A stretch of 64,000 nucleotides of DNA from Litorimonas sp947503715 (GTDB lineage: Bacteria > Pseudomonadota > Alphaproteobacteria > Caulobacterales > Maricaulaceae), in assembly GCF_050271975.1 (NCBI RefSeq), contig NZ_CP189850.1:2418001-2482000 (forward strand). Reading direction: 5' to 3'. This document shows positions 17,108 to 26,955 of this stretch, in pieces (the stretch's first letter is position 1; each line of letters begins with the position of its first letter). The notes beneath the pieces are model-generated. The model did no database searches. It had not been told where the DNA came from and saw only the letters and a list, made by a program, of their open reading frames with translations. A program made the position numbers and the translations under genes.

Positions 17108-17169
17108 GGGTCATCCTCTTGTTGAAGTCCGCTTCACCGCGCGTTACCACGGCGTGAAGAGAGAGTGCA

Positions 17170-17616
17170 ATGACGAAGCCCATTTACATCATCAATGGTC
17201 CCAACCTGAACCTGCTCGGCACGCGGGAGCCTGAGACTTACGGGACGCAGACCTTGGCTGATATTGAGGTCATTTGCGAAGAGGTGGCAGAAGCTTTGGA
17301 CCACGCCATCGTCTTTAAACAGTCGAACATAGAGGGCGAACTCGTTGATTTCATTCAGGAAGCCGGACGGGACGGCGCGGGCATTGTGATCAACCCCGCC
17401 GCCTACACGCACACATCCATCGCCCTACATGACGCGTTAAAAGCCGTGTCCGTGCCGAGTGTGGAAATCCATCTCTCGCAACCTGCCAAACGCGAAAGTT
17501 TTCGCCGCCGATCCTATGTTTCAGAGGCCGTTCATGGCACGATTAGCGGATTCGGCGCAGACTCTTATGTTTTAGGGCTGCAAGCGCTGTCAAATCTGCT
17601 AGAAACAGACAATTAA
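17170..17616 (+). CDS. aroQ: Type II 3-dehydroquinate dehydratase
   Basis: 148 residues. It begins with IYIINGPNLNLLGTREPETYG, whose second half carries the catalytic Tyr, followed by NPAAYTHTSIALHDAL and VEIHLS, the standard AroQ motifs. It dehydrates 3-dehydroquinate in the shikimate pathway. It lies 30 bases ahead of accB; the aroQ-accB-accC order is conserved in alphaproteobacteria. Confidence 0.97.
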   Translation: MTKPIYIINGPNLNLLGTREPETYGTQTLADIEVICEEVAEALDHAIVFKQSNIEGELVDFIQEAGRDGAGIVINPAAYTHTSIALHDALKAVSVPSVEIHLSQPAKRESFRRRSYVSEAVHGTISGFGADSYVLGLQALSNLLETDN

Positions 17617-17646
17617 CCGATTCACCGGTCGGATGAGGGAGAGACC

Positions 17647-18134
17647 ATGTCAAAGGACAATAGCGAGCCAACCGCAAAAGATTTGAAGTTCGTCAAGGAA
17701 CTCATGTCACTGCTCGAAGACTCAAACTTGATGGAAATTGATTTCCAAAAGGGTGATTTGGGAATCAGCCTGTCCAAATCCGGTCCCGCTGCCGCGCCGA
17801 TGCAACATGTCATGGCCGCTGCGCCTGCTGCTGCGCCCGCCCCCGCCGTGCCGTCACAACCCGTGGCAACGAAAGAATCGCCCGCCGATGCGGCTGCCCA
17901 TCCGGGCGCGGTCAAATCCCCGATGGTCGGAACGGCCTATACCCGTCCCTCGCCCGATGCGGACGTTTTCGTCAAAGTCGGCGATAAGGTCAAAGAGGGC
18001 GACACGGTCATGCTGATTGAGGCCATGAAGACCTTCAACCCGATTGTCGCGCCGAAATCCGGCAAGATCGAAGACATGCTAGTCGAAGATGCCTCCGCCG
18101 TCGAATTCGGCGAAGCGCTGTTCATCATCGTCTA

Positions 18135-18135
<1 letters not shown>
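17647..18135 (+). CDS. accB: Biotin carboxyl carrier protein of acetyl-CoA carboxylase
   Basis: 162 residues. An N-terminal helical part is followed by an Ala/Pro-rich linker around residues 58-80 and the biotinyl domain with the biotin-accepting lysine in LIEAMKTFNPI. It carries CO2 between AccC and the carboxyltransferase in fatty acid synthesis. Its stop overlaps the accC start by one base (TAATG). Confidence 0.97.
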
Positions 18136-19517
<1,382 letters not shown>

Positions 19518-19534
19518 GCTCTCAGGAGGTCTAA

Positions 19535-20068
19535 ATTAGCGTTGAAGTCATATACGATGCGATAGAGAGTTATTCATCTGTAAAGCGTATACTCTCATGG
19601 TTTGCTATAATTTTCGGGCCAGTATTTCTTATTTCATCCATTAAGGAATATAAAAAAGACCGCCCCATCTCAAACTCAATTTTTGCAGGGTTTAAGGGCC
19701 CATGTCTCAGCGCGATGTTTATTCTTGCTCCCTCTTTAGCTTGGCTAATGTTCTTTAATCAGGCCAACTCGAGTTTGCATCGCGTAAGTCCAATCTTGAA
19801 TAACAATACGTACAAAACTGTCGAAGGTTGTTTTGAAGAACACATTACTGGAACGCATAGAAGATCGATTACTATTGAGGGCAAAACATTTTCTTACCGC
19901 GTTAAGGGCAATCTTAATATCGGACAGTTTGATAATAATAGCTGGCAAGGCGATCGCGATTTAATCGATGGTGATGTTGTAAAAGTGGATTACAAAGGCA
20001 ATGAAATCCTTAGGGTTTTCAAGCTCGAACGGAAAACATCTAAAACTCTTCACAACTGTCATCATTAG
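19535..20068 (+). CDS. AT-rich hypothetical membrane protein with apparent ATT start
   Basis: The frame is open from a TAA at 19532 to 20068, with no ATG, GTG or TTG before the ATG at 19715. A strong AGGAGG (19524-19529) sits five bases before the ATT at 19535, which I take as the start; this gives 177 residues. The upstream part is clearly protein-like: a helix (ILSWFAIIFGPVFLISSI) then a basic stretch and a second helix (LSAMFILAPSLAWLMFF), then a soluble domain with ITIEGKTFSYRVKGNLNIGQ and GDVVKVDYKGNEILRV. If 19715 is used instead, the first helix is lost. Function unknown; codons are AT-rich compared with accC. Confidence 0.6.
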   Translation: MSVEVIYDAIESYSSVKRILSWFAIIFGPVFLISSIKEYKKDRPISNSIFAGFKGPCLSAMFILAPSLAWLMFFNQANSSLHRVSPILNNNTYKTVEGCFEEHITGTHRRSITIEGKTFSYRVKGNLNIGQFDNNSWQGDRDLIDGDVVKVDYKGNEILRVFKLERKTSKTLHNCHH

Positions 20069-20127
20069 GCTTGCCCCTAAGATATTTATAGTAGGGTTAA
20101 GAATAGTCTACGGCGGCGCCTATGCGT

Positions 20128-21051
20128 CTAAGACCTCTCATAAAACCCATCGCGCCCAATAACCTCCACCCTCTTCCGCCCCATAGCCGGCCCTGCTGCG
20201 CCTAGCGCCAATCGCACTTTCCGTCCCGTCCCGGCCCCCACGCGGCCTTCCCAAGCCGCCGGTCCGCCCGCTCGCAGAACCTCGCCAATCTCGCGATAGA
20301 CCGAGAGCGCCGCCGTAATCGCCCAAGCACAGCGGAAATCAAGTTCCTTAATCCCGACTTTTGCACTCGCATAATACTGCTCCGCGATGTCCAACTGCTC
20401 ACAGGCGGCGGCATGTATGGCGGGCCAGTTTTCGCGGTGGGTCATTTTTTCCGCGTCTATCGGTGCGCCGTGTTTCAGCAGGAGATCTTGCGGGACAAAC
20501 ACGCGGTCGGCGCGGGCGTCCTCTATCACGTCCCGCGCGATATTCGTGAGTTGGAAGGCCAGCCCCAAATCGCTCGCGCGGTCTAAGGTCGCGTCATCGC
20601 GCACGCCCATAATATTGGCCATCATCACGCCGACGACCCCCGCAACGTGATAGGAATAATCGAGCAAATCCTCGACCGTCTCATAGACACGCTCTTCGGC
20701 ATCCATTTGAAAGCCCATGAGCAAATCAAATGGATGGCGGTGATCGATCTCATGCGTTTTTATCACGCGTGCAAGGCCCGCAAAAACCGGATTATCGGTC
20801 TGTTTCCCGGCCAACGCATTGTAGGTCTTTTCGCGCAACATCTCCAGCCGTTCTCCCTGCCCGTCTTTATAATCCGCGATCTGGCCATGGCCCATTTCCT
20901 GCCCATCGATGACGTCATCGCAATAGCGGCACCACGCATAGAGCATGGACGCATCATCGCGTAGGCTGGGCGGCAAAACACGGCTGGCCAGCGCGAAAGA
21001 TTTGGAGCCTTTTTTGATCGAGGCATGGCCGTGGGCGGTGACAGTATCCAT
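20128..21051 (-). CDS. crtB: Phytoene synthase
   Basis: 307 residues. Starts near HASIKKGSKSFALASRVLP, then the first Asp-rich motif in YAWCRYCDDVIDG, and the second in FQLTNIARDVIEDARADR, the two Mg-diphosphate sites of head-to-head prenyl synthases. The YAWCRYCDD form fits bacterial CrtB rather than HpnC/HpnD. It would condense two geranylgeranyl diphosphates to phytoene. No other carotenoid gene is adjacent. The C-terminus is rich in Gly, Arg and Trp (AAWEGRVGAGTGRKVRLA). Confidence 0.88.
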   Translation of the reverse strand: MDTVTAHGHASIKKGSKSFALASRVLPPSLRDDASMLYAWCRYCDDVIDGQEMGHGQIADYKDGQGERLEMLREKTYNALAGKQTDNPVFAGLARVIKTHEIDHRHPFDLLMGFQMDAEERVYETVEDLLDYSYHVAGVVGVMMANIMGVRDDATLDRASDLGLAFQLTNIARDVIEDARADRVFVPQDLLLKHGAPIDAEKMTHRENWPAIHAAACEQLDIAEQYYASAKVGIKELDFRCAWAITAALSVYREIGEVLRAGGPAAWEGRVGAGTGRKVRLALGAAGPAMGRKRVEVIGRDGFYERS

Positions 21052-21158
21052 GAGGCGGGGTTAGGGTGAAACGCGGCGCGAGGGAAGGTTTGAAAACTTA
21101 ATCCTCACTTTCGATAACATTCAATACGTGTATTGGGACCAGCCTGTACCTTTTCACT

Positions 21159-21266
21159 CCGTTCATTCCAGCGAAAGCTGGAATCCAGAGTCGGTCATCG
21201 TTTCAATGAGTTAAACCAACATCTCTGATTGACGCTCTGGGCCCCAGCCTTCGCTGGGGTCGACGG
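21159..21266. repeat. Palindromic intergenic repeat, copy B
   Basis: Arm 1 is ATTCCAGC (21165-21172), loop GAAA, GCTGGAAT (21177-21184). Arm 2 is CCCCAGC (21242-21248), loop CTTC, GCTGGGG (21253-21259). TCCAGAG at 21184-21190 and CTCTGG at 21235-21240 form the inner stem, and CCGT/ACGG close the outside. It has the same plan as copies A, C and D, with more decay in the outer stem. It lies upstream of crtB. Confidence 0.7.
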
Positions 21267-21359
21267 GACGAGGAGAGTTGTGTTTTTCGCAAAGAGAATA
21301 ATCCTCACTTTCGGAAGTTATGCTAGTTTCAAAATCGTTCTTTCAGACACAGGACAGAT

Positions 21360-21630
21360 TAGCGCTTACTGATCGGTCTGAGGGACAGCGGGGTTGAGCA
21401 GTTTGGATGAAGTCCCAAACCTGAGCCGGACCTTTGAGAGTGAGAGCCGACCGGCCATTCCAAGTGGGTGGACTCCGGGGTTTATTCGACCGGCCGCTCT
21501 CTCAAAAACCGTTGCCGCGTGGTTATGTATTTGGCGCAAGTCAAATACAGGACGTGGTTGGTGCGGGTGTAAAACGCACTGACGGGAGGATCGAAATGTA
21601 ACGGTTCGCCGACATTTCATTGGGTTCTCC
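21360..21630. other. Hairpin-dense intergenic stretch, possible structured RNA of unknown family
   Basis: The interval between crtB and the gene at 21785 holds a row of inverted repeats: GTTTGG/CCAAAC (21401-21406, 21415-21420); TTTGAGAG (21433-21440) with CTCTCAAA (about 21499-21506), enclosing two GACCGGCC boxes (21449, 21488); GTATTTG/CAAATAC (21527-21533, 21542-21548); and GAAATGT...ACATTTC around CGG-TTCG-CCG (21592-21618). I see no RNase P, SRP, 6S, tmRNA or riboswitch signature, no clear U-tract terminator, and no convincing protein frame. The strand is undecided. The rest of the 21052-21784 gap holds repeat copy B and otherwise nothing I can name. Confidence 0.4.
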
Positions 21631-21784
21631 GACACGTTTGGCCCCCTGCGTAAAACATTTTTCTACTTCGGTACTCCATCGCGGAGGGCCACCACGCGGA
21701 CAGTCCTGCCATTTCACCGGACATCGCACCCCGCCGTTCCCCTTGATGGACAGTCGCACCTGTCCCCCTGCCGCGAGATCAAAT

Positions 21785-22198
21785 ATGCCACGCCGGAAAC
21801 GTTTAAATCCTCAATCTGCTGATTCCCTAAAAACCCAAATCCTTGCTGTGAAACTCCGCGCGGAACAGGTGAAACTTCGAATGGCGGAATGGAAAGCCCC
21901 CATTCACGTCATTGGCAGCTTCACACCCCTGCCTGATGATACGCTCGTTCATCTGCGCGTGCCGCCGGAGCTCGATATTGAGGGCAATGCATATCATCGG
22001 AAGAAGTTGGACTATGCCCGTCGGATAGGGCTCGCGCCACCTGCTGAGGATATGGAGGATGCGGAGGCAGAGACAGCGCAGGAACCCCCACCCGTATTTG
22101 TCCCGGAGCCGCCACATCCGAATGAAGCAACGGATCCTGAATATAAGGCGCTGATGGACCGTGCACGGAAAGCTATAGCCGATTATCATGGGGATTAG
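21785..22198 (+). CDS. Hypothetical protein, charged, Pro-rich tail
   Basis: 137 residues from the ATG at 21785; the frame extends upstream to 21620 but that part is Cys/Pro/Arg-rich, lies next to the hairpin stretch and does not look like protein. The product starts MPRRKRLNPQSADSL, has a helix-prone KLRAEQVKLRMAEW, a central VIGSFTPLPDDTLVHLRVPP segment and an acidic/Pro-rich part before a helix EYKALMDRARKAIADY. No signal peptide or membrane segment. I do not recognise the family. Confidence 0.55.
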   Translation: MPRRKRLNPQSADSLKTQILAVKLRAEQVKLRMAEWKAPIHVIGSFTPLPDDTLVHLRVPPELDIEGNAYHRKKLDYARRIGLAPPAEDMEDAEAETAQEPPPVFVPEPPHPNEATDPEYKALMDRARKAIADYHGD

Positions 22199-22242
22199 AG
22201 CCATGTAAGAAACGCATGACAGCTCTTGCGTGACATACATTT

Positions 22243-22343
22243 GTCACCCCGGCCTTGAGCCGGGGCCTATCGTTTGTGAACGCAGGTTTGAGAAAGCAGA
22301 CGATAGGTCCCGCATCTCCGGCTTCGCCTGCGTGCGGGATGAC
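22243..22343. repeat. Palindromic intergenic repeat, copy C
   Basis: Outer GTCA (22243) with TGAC (22340-22343). Arm 1 is CCCCGGC (22247-22253), loop CTTGA, GCCGGGG (22259-22265). Inner stem CCTATCGT (22266-22273) with ACGATAGG (22300-22307). Arm 2 is TCCCGCA with TGCGGGA further in. It lies between the hypothetical gene and the tig terminator. Confidence 0.75.
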
Positions 22344-22448
22344 GAAGATATTTGATTATCAATCAAATAGCTGAGGAACCGAAGGGCATAACCCTTCGGC
22401 GCTACACTACAATCCACTCGCAGGGTCGATTGCGGGCATTCCGCGCAT

Positions 22449-22481
22449 AAAAAAAACCCGACTGCATCGCTGCAATCGGGC
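22449..22481 (-). terminator. Intrinsic terminator of tig
   Basis: Read on the minus strand, CCCGATTGCA (22480-22471), loop GCGA, TGCAGTCGGG (22466-22457) is followed by eight T residues (22456-22449). It starts 28 bases after the tig stop, so it should end tig transcription. Confidence 0.88.
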
Positions 22482-22508
22482 TTCAAATTCAAATCTCGAA
22501 GGAGATGC

Positions 22509-23849
22509 TTAGATCATCCCGTCATCTTCATAGAGTGTGTCCTTATCGACCTTTTTATCCTTCATGGTCGCTTTCTCGACGATCAGGTCGACGACCTTTT
22601 CCTCATAGATCGGCGCGCGAAGTTGGGCGATGGCTTGCGGGTTCTTTTGATAGAATTCGATGACCTGCTGCTCTTGACCCGGATATTGACGCGCTTCTGC
22701 GATCATGCCCTGCTGCAGCTCTTCATTCGTGATCTGGATTTCGTGTTTCTGACCCATCTCGGCGAGAACGAGGCCAAGGCGCACGCGACGTTCCGCAATT
22801 TTGCGGTAGTCTTTTTCGAGTTGTTTGTCGGATTTCTTGGCATCATCTTCGTCAAGATTTCCAGCTTCCTTCTCGGACTGAACCTGTTGCCAGATATTGC
22901 CAAATTCAGCTTCAACCATGCCAGGCGGCAGATCGAATTTATGTTTGCTGTCCAGTTCGTCCAGAATTGCGCGCTTGAGGCGGAGGCGGGATTGACCTTC
23001 CAACTCGGCTTCATATTGCTCTTTAACAGCAGTTTTGAGCGCTTCCGCGTCTTCCATGCCGAATTTCTTGGCGAAGTCATCGTCGATTTCGCTGTCTTTC
23101 GCACCCTGAACTTCGACAACTTTCGTCGCGAAGACGGCGTCTTTACCCGCGAGGTCTGCGGATTGATACGGGTCGGGGAATGTGACTTTGACGTCGATTT
23201 CGTCACCGGCTTTCGCGCCGATCAACTGGTCTTCAAAGCCTGGAATGAATGTGCCAGAGCCGAGGACGAGCTGATGGCCTTCCATTGTGCCGCCGTCAAA
23301 GGCGACGCCGTCAACTGTGCCGACGAAATCGATCAGGACCGCATCGTCTTTCTTGGCTTTGGCCGTCTTGGCTTTCTTCTTGTAAGTCTTCTGCGAGGAC
23401 GCGAGCTCTTTCAGACGTTCTTCCAATTCAGCATCCGTGGCTTCATGGACGAGACGTGTGAATTTGAGCGTTTCTGGGTCGACCGGATCGAAATCAGGAA
23501 TTGATTCGACGGTCAACGTGTATTCCAGGTCAGCTTCGCCCTTGGTGACCTCTTCGCCATTGGCGCGCAGGTCGATCTTTGGCTGACCCGCCGGACGGAT
23601 TTTATTGTCATTGATCGCCTTTTGGGAGCTCTCATTGATTTCCGCTTCGACGACATCTTTCATGATGGACTGGCCGAACATCTTGCGGATATGGCCCACG
23701 GGCACTTTACCGGGGCGGAAGCCTTTGAGGGAGACTTGCGGCTGCATCTCTTTGATTTTCGCCTCAAGCTTCGTGGCCAAATCCTCTTTCGGGATAGTCA
23801 CGGCGTAAGTCTTGGACAGGCCTTCGGCCTTGAGCTCTTTGATCTGCAT
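22509..23849 (-). CDS. tig: Trigger factor, ribosome-associated chaperone
   Basis: 446 residues from the ATG at 23849; an earlier in-frame ATG at 23885 adds 12 residues absent from the family. It begins MQIKELKAEGLSKTYAVTIP, with the ribosome-binding motif GFRPGKVPVGHIRKMFG near residue 43, the FKBP-type isomerase domain (DDAVLIDFVGTVDGVAFDGG to LIGAKAGDEIDVKVTFP) and a long helical C-terminal domain. It has the intrinsic terminator described at 22449. clpP is not adjacent downstream, unlike in many genomes. Confidence 0.96.
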   Translation of the reverse strand: MQIKELKAEGLSKTYAVTIPKEDLATKLEAKIKEMQPQVSLKGFRPGKVPVGHIRKMFGQSIMKDVVEAEINESSQKAINDNKIRPAGQPKIDLRANGEEVTKGEADLEYTLTVESIPDFDPVDPETLKFTRLVHEATDAELEERLKELASSQKTYKKKAKTAKAKKDDAVLIDFVGTVDGVAFDGGTMEGHQLVLGSGTFIPGFEDQLIGAKAGDEIDVKVTFPDPYQSADLAGKDAVFATKVVEVQGAKDSEIDDDFAKKFGMEDAEALKTAVKEQYEAELEGQSRLRLKRAILDELDSKHKFDLPPGMVEAEFGNIWQQVQSEKEAGNLDEDDAKKSDKQLEKDYRKIAERRVRLGLVLAEMGQKHEIQITNEELQQGMIAEARQYPGQEQQVIEFYQKNPQAIAQLRAPIYEEKVVDLIVEKATMKDKKVDKDTLYEDDGMI

Positions 23850-24008
23850 GATGAAGTCACCAATGTTAGGACAAGCGAAAAACACCCGTCCGCGGGTTTG
23901 AAAATTTCGCGCCTTATGTCACGGCAGACGGACAAGAGCAACGGGGAGATATGGGTTATTTCAGTGCAGTTGACCTGCCCTCAACCCTGTGGTGGAAGCT
24001 AAAACTCT

Positions 24009-24557
24009 ATGGATATGATGGACCCAATCTGGCTGCTCTATCTCGGCATATTTGTCGGGCCATTCGTGCAGGAAGACGCCGCCGTGATTGCGGCCGCATC
24101 ATTGAGTGCGGCGGACCCGAAACATTTTCCGGTCGTCTTCTTTGTGATTCTGTTCGGCCTCTTTGCCTCGGATATATGGAAATATTGGATCGGCTATCAC
24201 GCACATAAACATCCGCGTCTGAAACGCTGGGCGGAAAAAGATAAGGTCATCGCGATGCAGGACAAGGTCGAGCGCAATCCGCTCAAGACACTCCTACTCG
24301 CGCGGTTTATCCCCCTCGCCCGTGTTCCGGTCTATATTGCCTGCGGCTATTTCAAGATTCACTACGGGAAGTTCTGCGCAATCATGTTCGTGACGGCCCT
24401 GCTCTATTGCGCGATCCTGTTTGCGATCATCCATTGGCTGGGCGAGATGTTTGGCGAGCGGATCGAGATTGTCGTCTTCATCCTCGCAGCGATTGTCGTC
24501 GTCATTGGCGGGCTCGCGTTGGGGTGGAAGAGGTGGAGGAACCGAGACGAGGATTAG
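24009..24557 (+). CDS. DedA family membrane protein
   Basis: 182 residues; an ATG at 24018 is also possible. The DedA/SNARE-associated fold is seen in GPFVQEDAAVIAAASLS (conserved acidic pair), FASDIWKYWIGYHAHKHP, and LLARFIPLARVPVYIACGYF with the family Arg and Gly. Four or five helices are predicted. Members act as lipid scramblases or in membrane-potential homeostasis. The stop overlaps the end of the convergent lipoprotein gene by four bases. Confidence 0.88.
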   Translation: MDMMDPIWLLYLGIFVGPFVQEDAAVIAAASLSAADPKHFPVVFFVILFGLFASDIWKYWIGYHAHKHPRLKRWAEKDKVIAMQDKVERNPLKTLLLARFIPLARVPVYIACGYFKIHYGKFCAIMFVTALLYCAILFAIIHWLGEMFGERIEIVVFILAAIVVVIGGLALGWKRWRNRDED

Positions 24558-25174
24558 GACGGGGCTGCAGCGCTTTGGCCTTCCAACCAGGTCACAATGT
24601 CGGACATCGCCGCATCATTGGCCATCTCTATGGCTGCAACGATGGATGGGACTGCAATCGAGTCTGCGCGTGTCGTCTTGCGCACCACATGCGTACCCAG
24701 CAATTTGCGGTCATCTGCGCGGGCATATGTCACACGATATTGCACGACGGCCAGCGGAGCAGACTCAGCGCCGCGATCAAAGCTGGCCTCAAAATTCTGA
24801 ATAGAGAGATGCAAGCGCGTTTCGGTTCGCGCACCCGATGTGGGCAGCAGACCGATAAAACTGCGAGACCCAGAGATGGCATCAATCATTGCGTTCTGAA
24901 TGATAATGGGTGTTGCATCGGACCAGTTGGCCTGCGCCACGGCGGACAGTTTCTGACCGTCCATTGTCACAACGATATCATTGGCGTTGAAAATCTGCGG
25001 CGAACCGGGACGGTCCACGCGAATAATTTCCGGGTTAGCGACCTTGTCTATCACCGTTGCGCTTGTCTCCAGACGGTAGACGGAAGGCGGCGGCGCAGGA
25101 TCGGGCAGGATGGATACACATCCGGTGGCCAGAGCCGCCGTGAGGAGTGCGGAAATTATCAGCTTCGATGTCAT
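24554..25174 (-). CDS. ABC-transport auxiliary lipoprotein of an Mla/Pqi-type system
   Basis: 206 residues. A lipobox ends at the Cys of LLTAALATGC. The domain matches PqiC/LpqC-like auxiliary lipoproteins: VYRLETSATV, IIRVDRPGSPQIFNANDIVVT, LSAVAQANWSDATPIIIQNAM and VQYRVTYARADDRKLLGTHVV. Such proteins partner MCE proteins and link to the outer membrane. It overlaps the mlaD-like gene by four bases (ATGA) and is last in the four-gene operon. Confidence 0.85.
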   Translation of the reverse strand: MTSKLIISALLTAALATGCVSILPDPAPPPSVYRLETSATVIDKVANPEIIRVDRPGSPQIFNANDIVVTMDGQKLSAVAQANWSDATPIIIQNAMIDAISGSRSFIGLLPTSGARTETRLHLSIQNFEASFDRGAESAPLAVVQYRVTYARADDRKLLGTHVVRKTTRADSIAVPSIVAAIEMANDAAMSDIVTWLEGQSAAAPS

Positions 25175-26148
25175 TGCGGCAGCACCACTTCTTCGCGTTC
25201 GGCACCGGCTATGAACTGGGCCGGACTCTGTTCAAGATTATCCGCCACACGGCCTAATGTCGTGACGAGCCGACGGATAGCATCCACGGTTTCCTCGAGG
25301 TCGGTCAGGCCTGAATTGGACAGACGATTCACAGCATCGCGGGCATCCACGATGAGGTCGTCCACGCCTTCTGCCGTTTCGCCGAAACTCGAAATGGTCG
25401 TATCCACACCGCCCAATGTCTCTTCAGCACTGGTCAGTAAGGATGAAAGGTCCTTGGCAACGACAGAGTCAATTGTTGCGGATGTTCCCTCAATTGACCG
25501 CGCCGTCTCCGCGATGGCATCTGCCGCGTTCGTGAAACTATCCATCATATCATTAAGCTTCGTCGCATCGAGTTCCGACACATCAACAGAGGCCGTAATC
25601 GTTTCAACATTCTTCAAGATACCGGCAAAGGTCTTCAGATTCTCATCCGAGAGGAGAAGGTTCGCCCGCCGTAACGCTGTCTGCGCTTCTACAACGACGT
25701 CGCCACTGCCCATCAGAAGTTCATCAACCGCACTGGCCTCCCCGACAATGCGTTTGGTCCGGCCCGGCATATCGTCCAACATAACCGGATCAATCGCCGT
25801 ACCGGGCGTGATTTCGATATAGTTCAATCCCGTCAGGCCGAGTGGAGCGAGCTGCGCCGTCGCACCCGTATCAATGGGCGTATTCTCAATAACCTGTATG
25901 CCTGCGAGAACGAGATTGGGGTCATCTTCGTCATAGCGAAGATCAGAGACTTCACCAACCGGCAGACCGTTAAAGCGTACTTCGCTCCCCTTGCTCAAGC
26001 CGCTGACACCGCCCTGAAATGAGATTTCATAATTATCAAACTGCTTGTTCAGTTGCGCACCCGACAGCCACAACAAAAAGCCCGCGAAAGCCGTGAAAAC
26101 CACGAGGACGAAAATCCCGATTAAAGCGTAATTAGCTCTATTTTCCAT
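25171..26148 (-). CDS. MlaD-like MCE domain protein
   Basis: 325 residues. One N-terminal helix (ALIGIFVLVVFTAFAGFLLWL) is followed by an MCE domain (DNYEISFQGGVSGLSKGSEV with GLPVGEV, TAQLAPLGLTGLNYIEI) and a long helical tail rich in Thr, Ala and Asp that likely forms a barrel or coiled coil. It is the periplasmic substrate-binding ring of a lipid transporter. It follows the ATPase with no gap and precedes the auxiliary lipoprotein. Confidence 0.92.
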   Translation of the reverse strand: MENRANYALIGIFVLVVFTAFAGFLLWLSGAQLNKQFDNYEISFQGGVSGLSKGSEVRFNGLPVGEVSDLRYDEDDPNLVLAGIQVIENTPIDTGATAQLAPLGLTGLNYIEITPGTAIDPVMLDDMPGRTKRIVGEASAVDELLMGSGDVVVEAQTALRRANLLLSDENLKTFAGILKNVETITASVDVSELDATKLNDMMDSFTNAADAIAETARSIEGTSATIDSVVAKDLSSLLTSAEETLGGVDTTISSFGETAEGVDDLIVDARDAVNRLSNSGLTDLEETVDAIRRLVTTLGRVADNLEQSPAQFIAGAEREEVVLPQ

Positions 26149-26949
26149 CTACTCGCTCTTCCTACCGCCAGCAGACAATGCTGCCCGGGACCTTGGACCA
26201 CCAAAATATTCCTGCACCCAAGGATGATCATATCTGCTCACCACGGCCAAACTATCGGCGATAGCAATGCGTTTATCAACCAAAACAGCAATGCGGTCGC
26301 AGATGGCATAGAGACTGTCGAGATCATGGGTCACCATCAGGACGGTCAGGTCCATGGCTTCCCGCAGGCCGAGGATCAATTCATCGAAAGCATTGGCCCC
26401 GATCGGATCCAATCCTGCGGTGGGTTCGTCCAAGAATAAAAGTTTCGGGTCCAGCGCCAAAGCCCGCGCCAGCCCCGCCCGTTTCTTCATCCCGCCCGAC
26501 AAGTCAGAGGGGTAGAGAATGGCGGATTCGGGTGGCAACCCCACCATGTGGATCTTCATATCCGCAAGCTCGCGCATCAGGGCCGGAGAAATATCCGTAT
26601 GCTCCCGCATGGGCACCATAATATTCTCGCGGACAGTCATGGAGGAGAAAAGCGCTCCGCCCTGAAACAACACGCCCATTTCATTATTGATTGCGCGTCG
26701 GGTCTCCGGGTCAAGCTCATCCCGGTTCTGCCCGAAATATCTTACGACCCCGCCTTCCGGTTCTTTCAATCCTAACATCGTATTCAGCAGCACGGATTTA
26801 CCCGACCCCGACCCTCCGACCAGGCCGACAATCTCGCCCGTATGAACCATGAAATCCAAGTTTTCGTGAATGACGTTCGGACCAAATTGAGTCAGGATGC
26901 CCCTGGCCTCCATAGGTGGTGCGTCGGAATTGATGTGAGCGTCTGGCAT
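26149..26949 (-). CDS. MlaF-like ABC transporter ATP-binding protein
   Basis: 266 residues. It has Walker A (GLVGGSGSGKSVLLNTML), the signature LSGGMKKRAGLARAL, Walker B (KLLFLDEPTAGLDPIG) and the switch His in VMVTHDLDSL. The LSGGMKKR form is typical of MlaF/Ttg2A. It powers the phospholipid transporter formed with the adjacent permease and MCE protein. It lies six bases after the permease gene. Confidence 0.94.
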   Translation of the reverse strand: MPDAHINSDAPPMEARGILTQFGPNVIHENLDFMVHTGEIVGLVGGSGSGKSVLLNTMLGLKEPEGGVVRYFGQNRDELDPETRRAINNEMGVLFQGGALFSSMTVRENIMVPMREHTDISPALMRELADMKIHMVGLPPESAILYPSDLSGGMKKRAGLARALALDPKLLFLDEPTAGLDPIGANAFDELILGLREAMDLTVLMVTHDLDSLYAICDRIAVLVDKRIAIADSLAVVSRYDHPWVQEYFGGPRSRAALSAGGRKSE

Positions 26950-26955
26950 AATGTC

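Noticed and set aside
17108..17169. TPP riboswitch before thiS-thiG
   Set aside because: Only 62 bases lie between thiS and aroQ, and no CTGAGA or ACCTGA-type motifs are seen.
21360..21784. RNase P RNA or SRP RNA in the hairpin region
   Set aside because: The GAGGAAAGTCCGGGC block of RNase P and the GGTCAGG/AAGGAAGCAGC blocks of SRP RNA are absent on both strands.
21620..21784. N-terminal extension of the 21785 gene
   Set aside because: Residues are Cys/Pro/Arg-rich without pattern and overlap the hairpin region; the ATG at 21785 is a better start.
24407..25822. 471-codon plus-strand frame across the Mla region
   Set aside because: Opposite the well-supported MCE and lipoprotein genes; the sequence is low in complexity and matches nothing.
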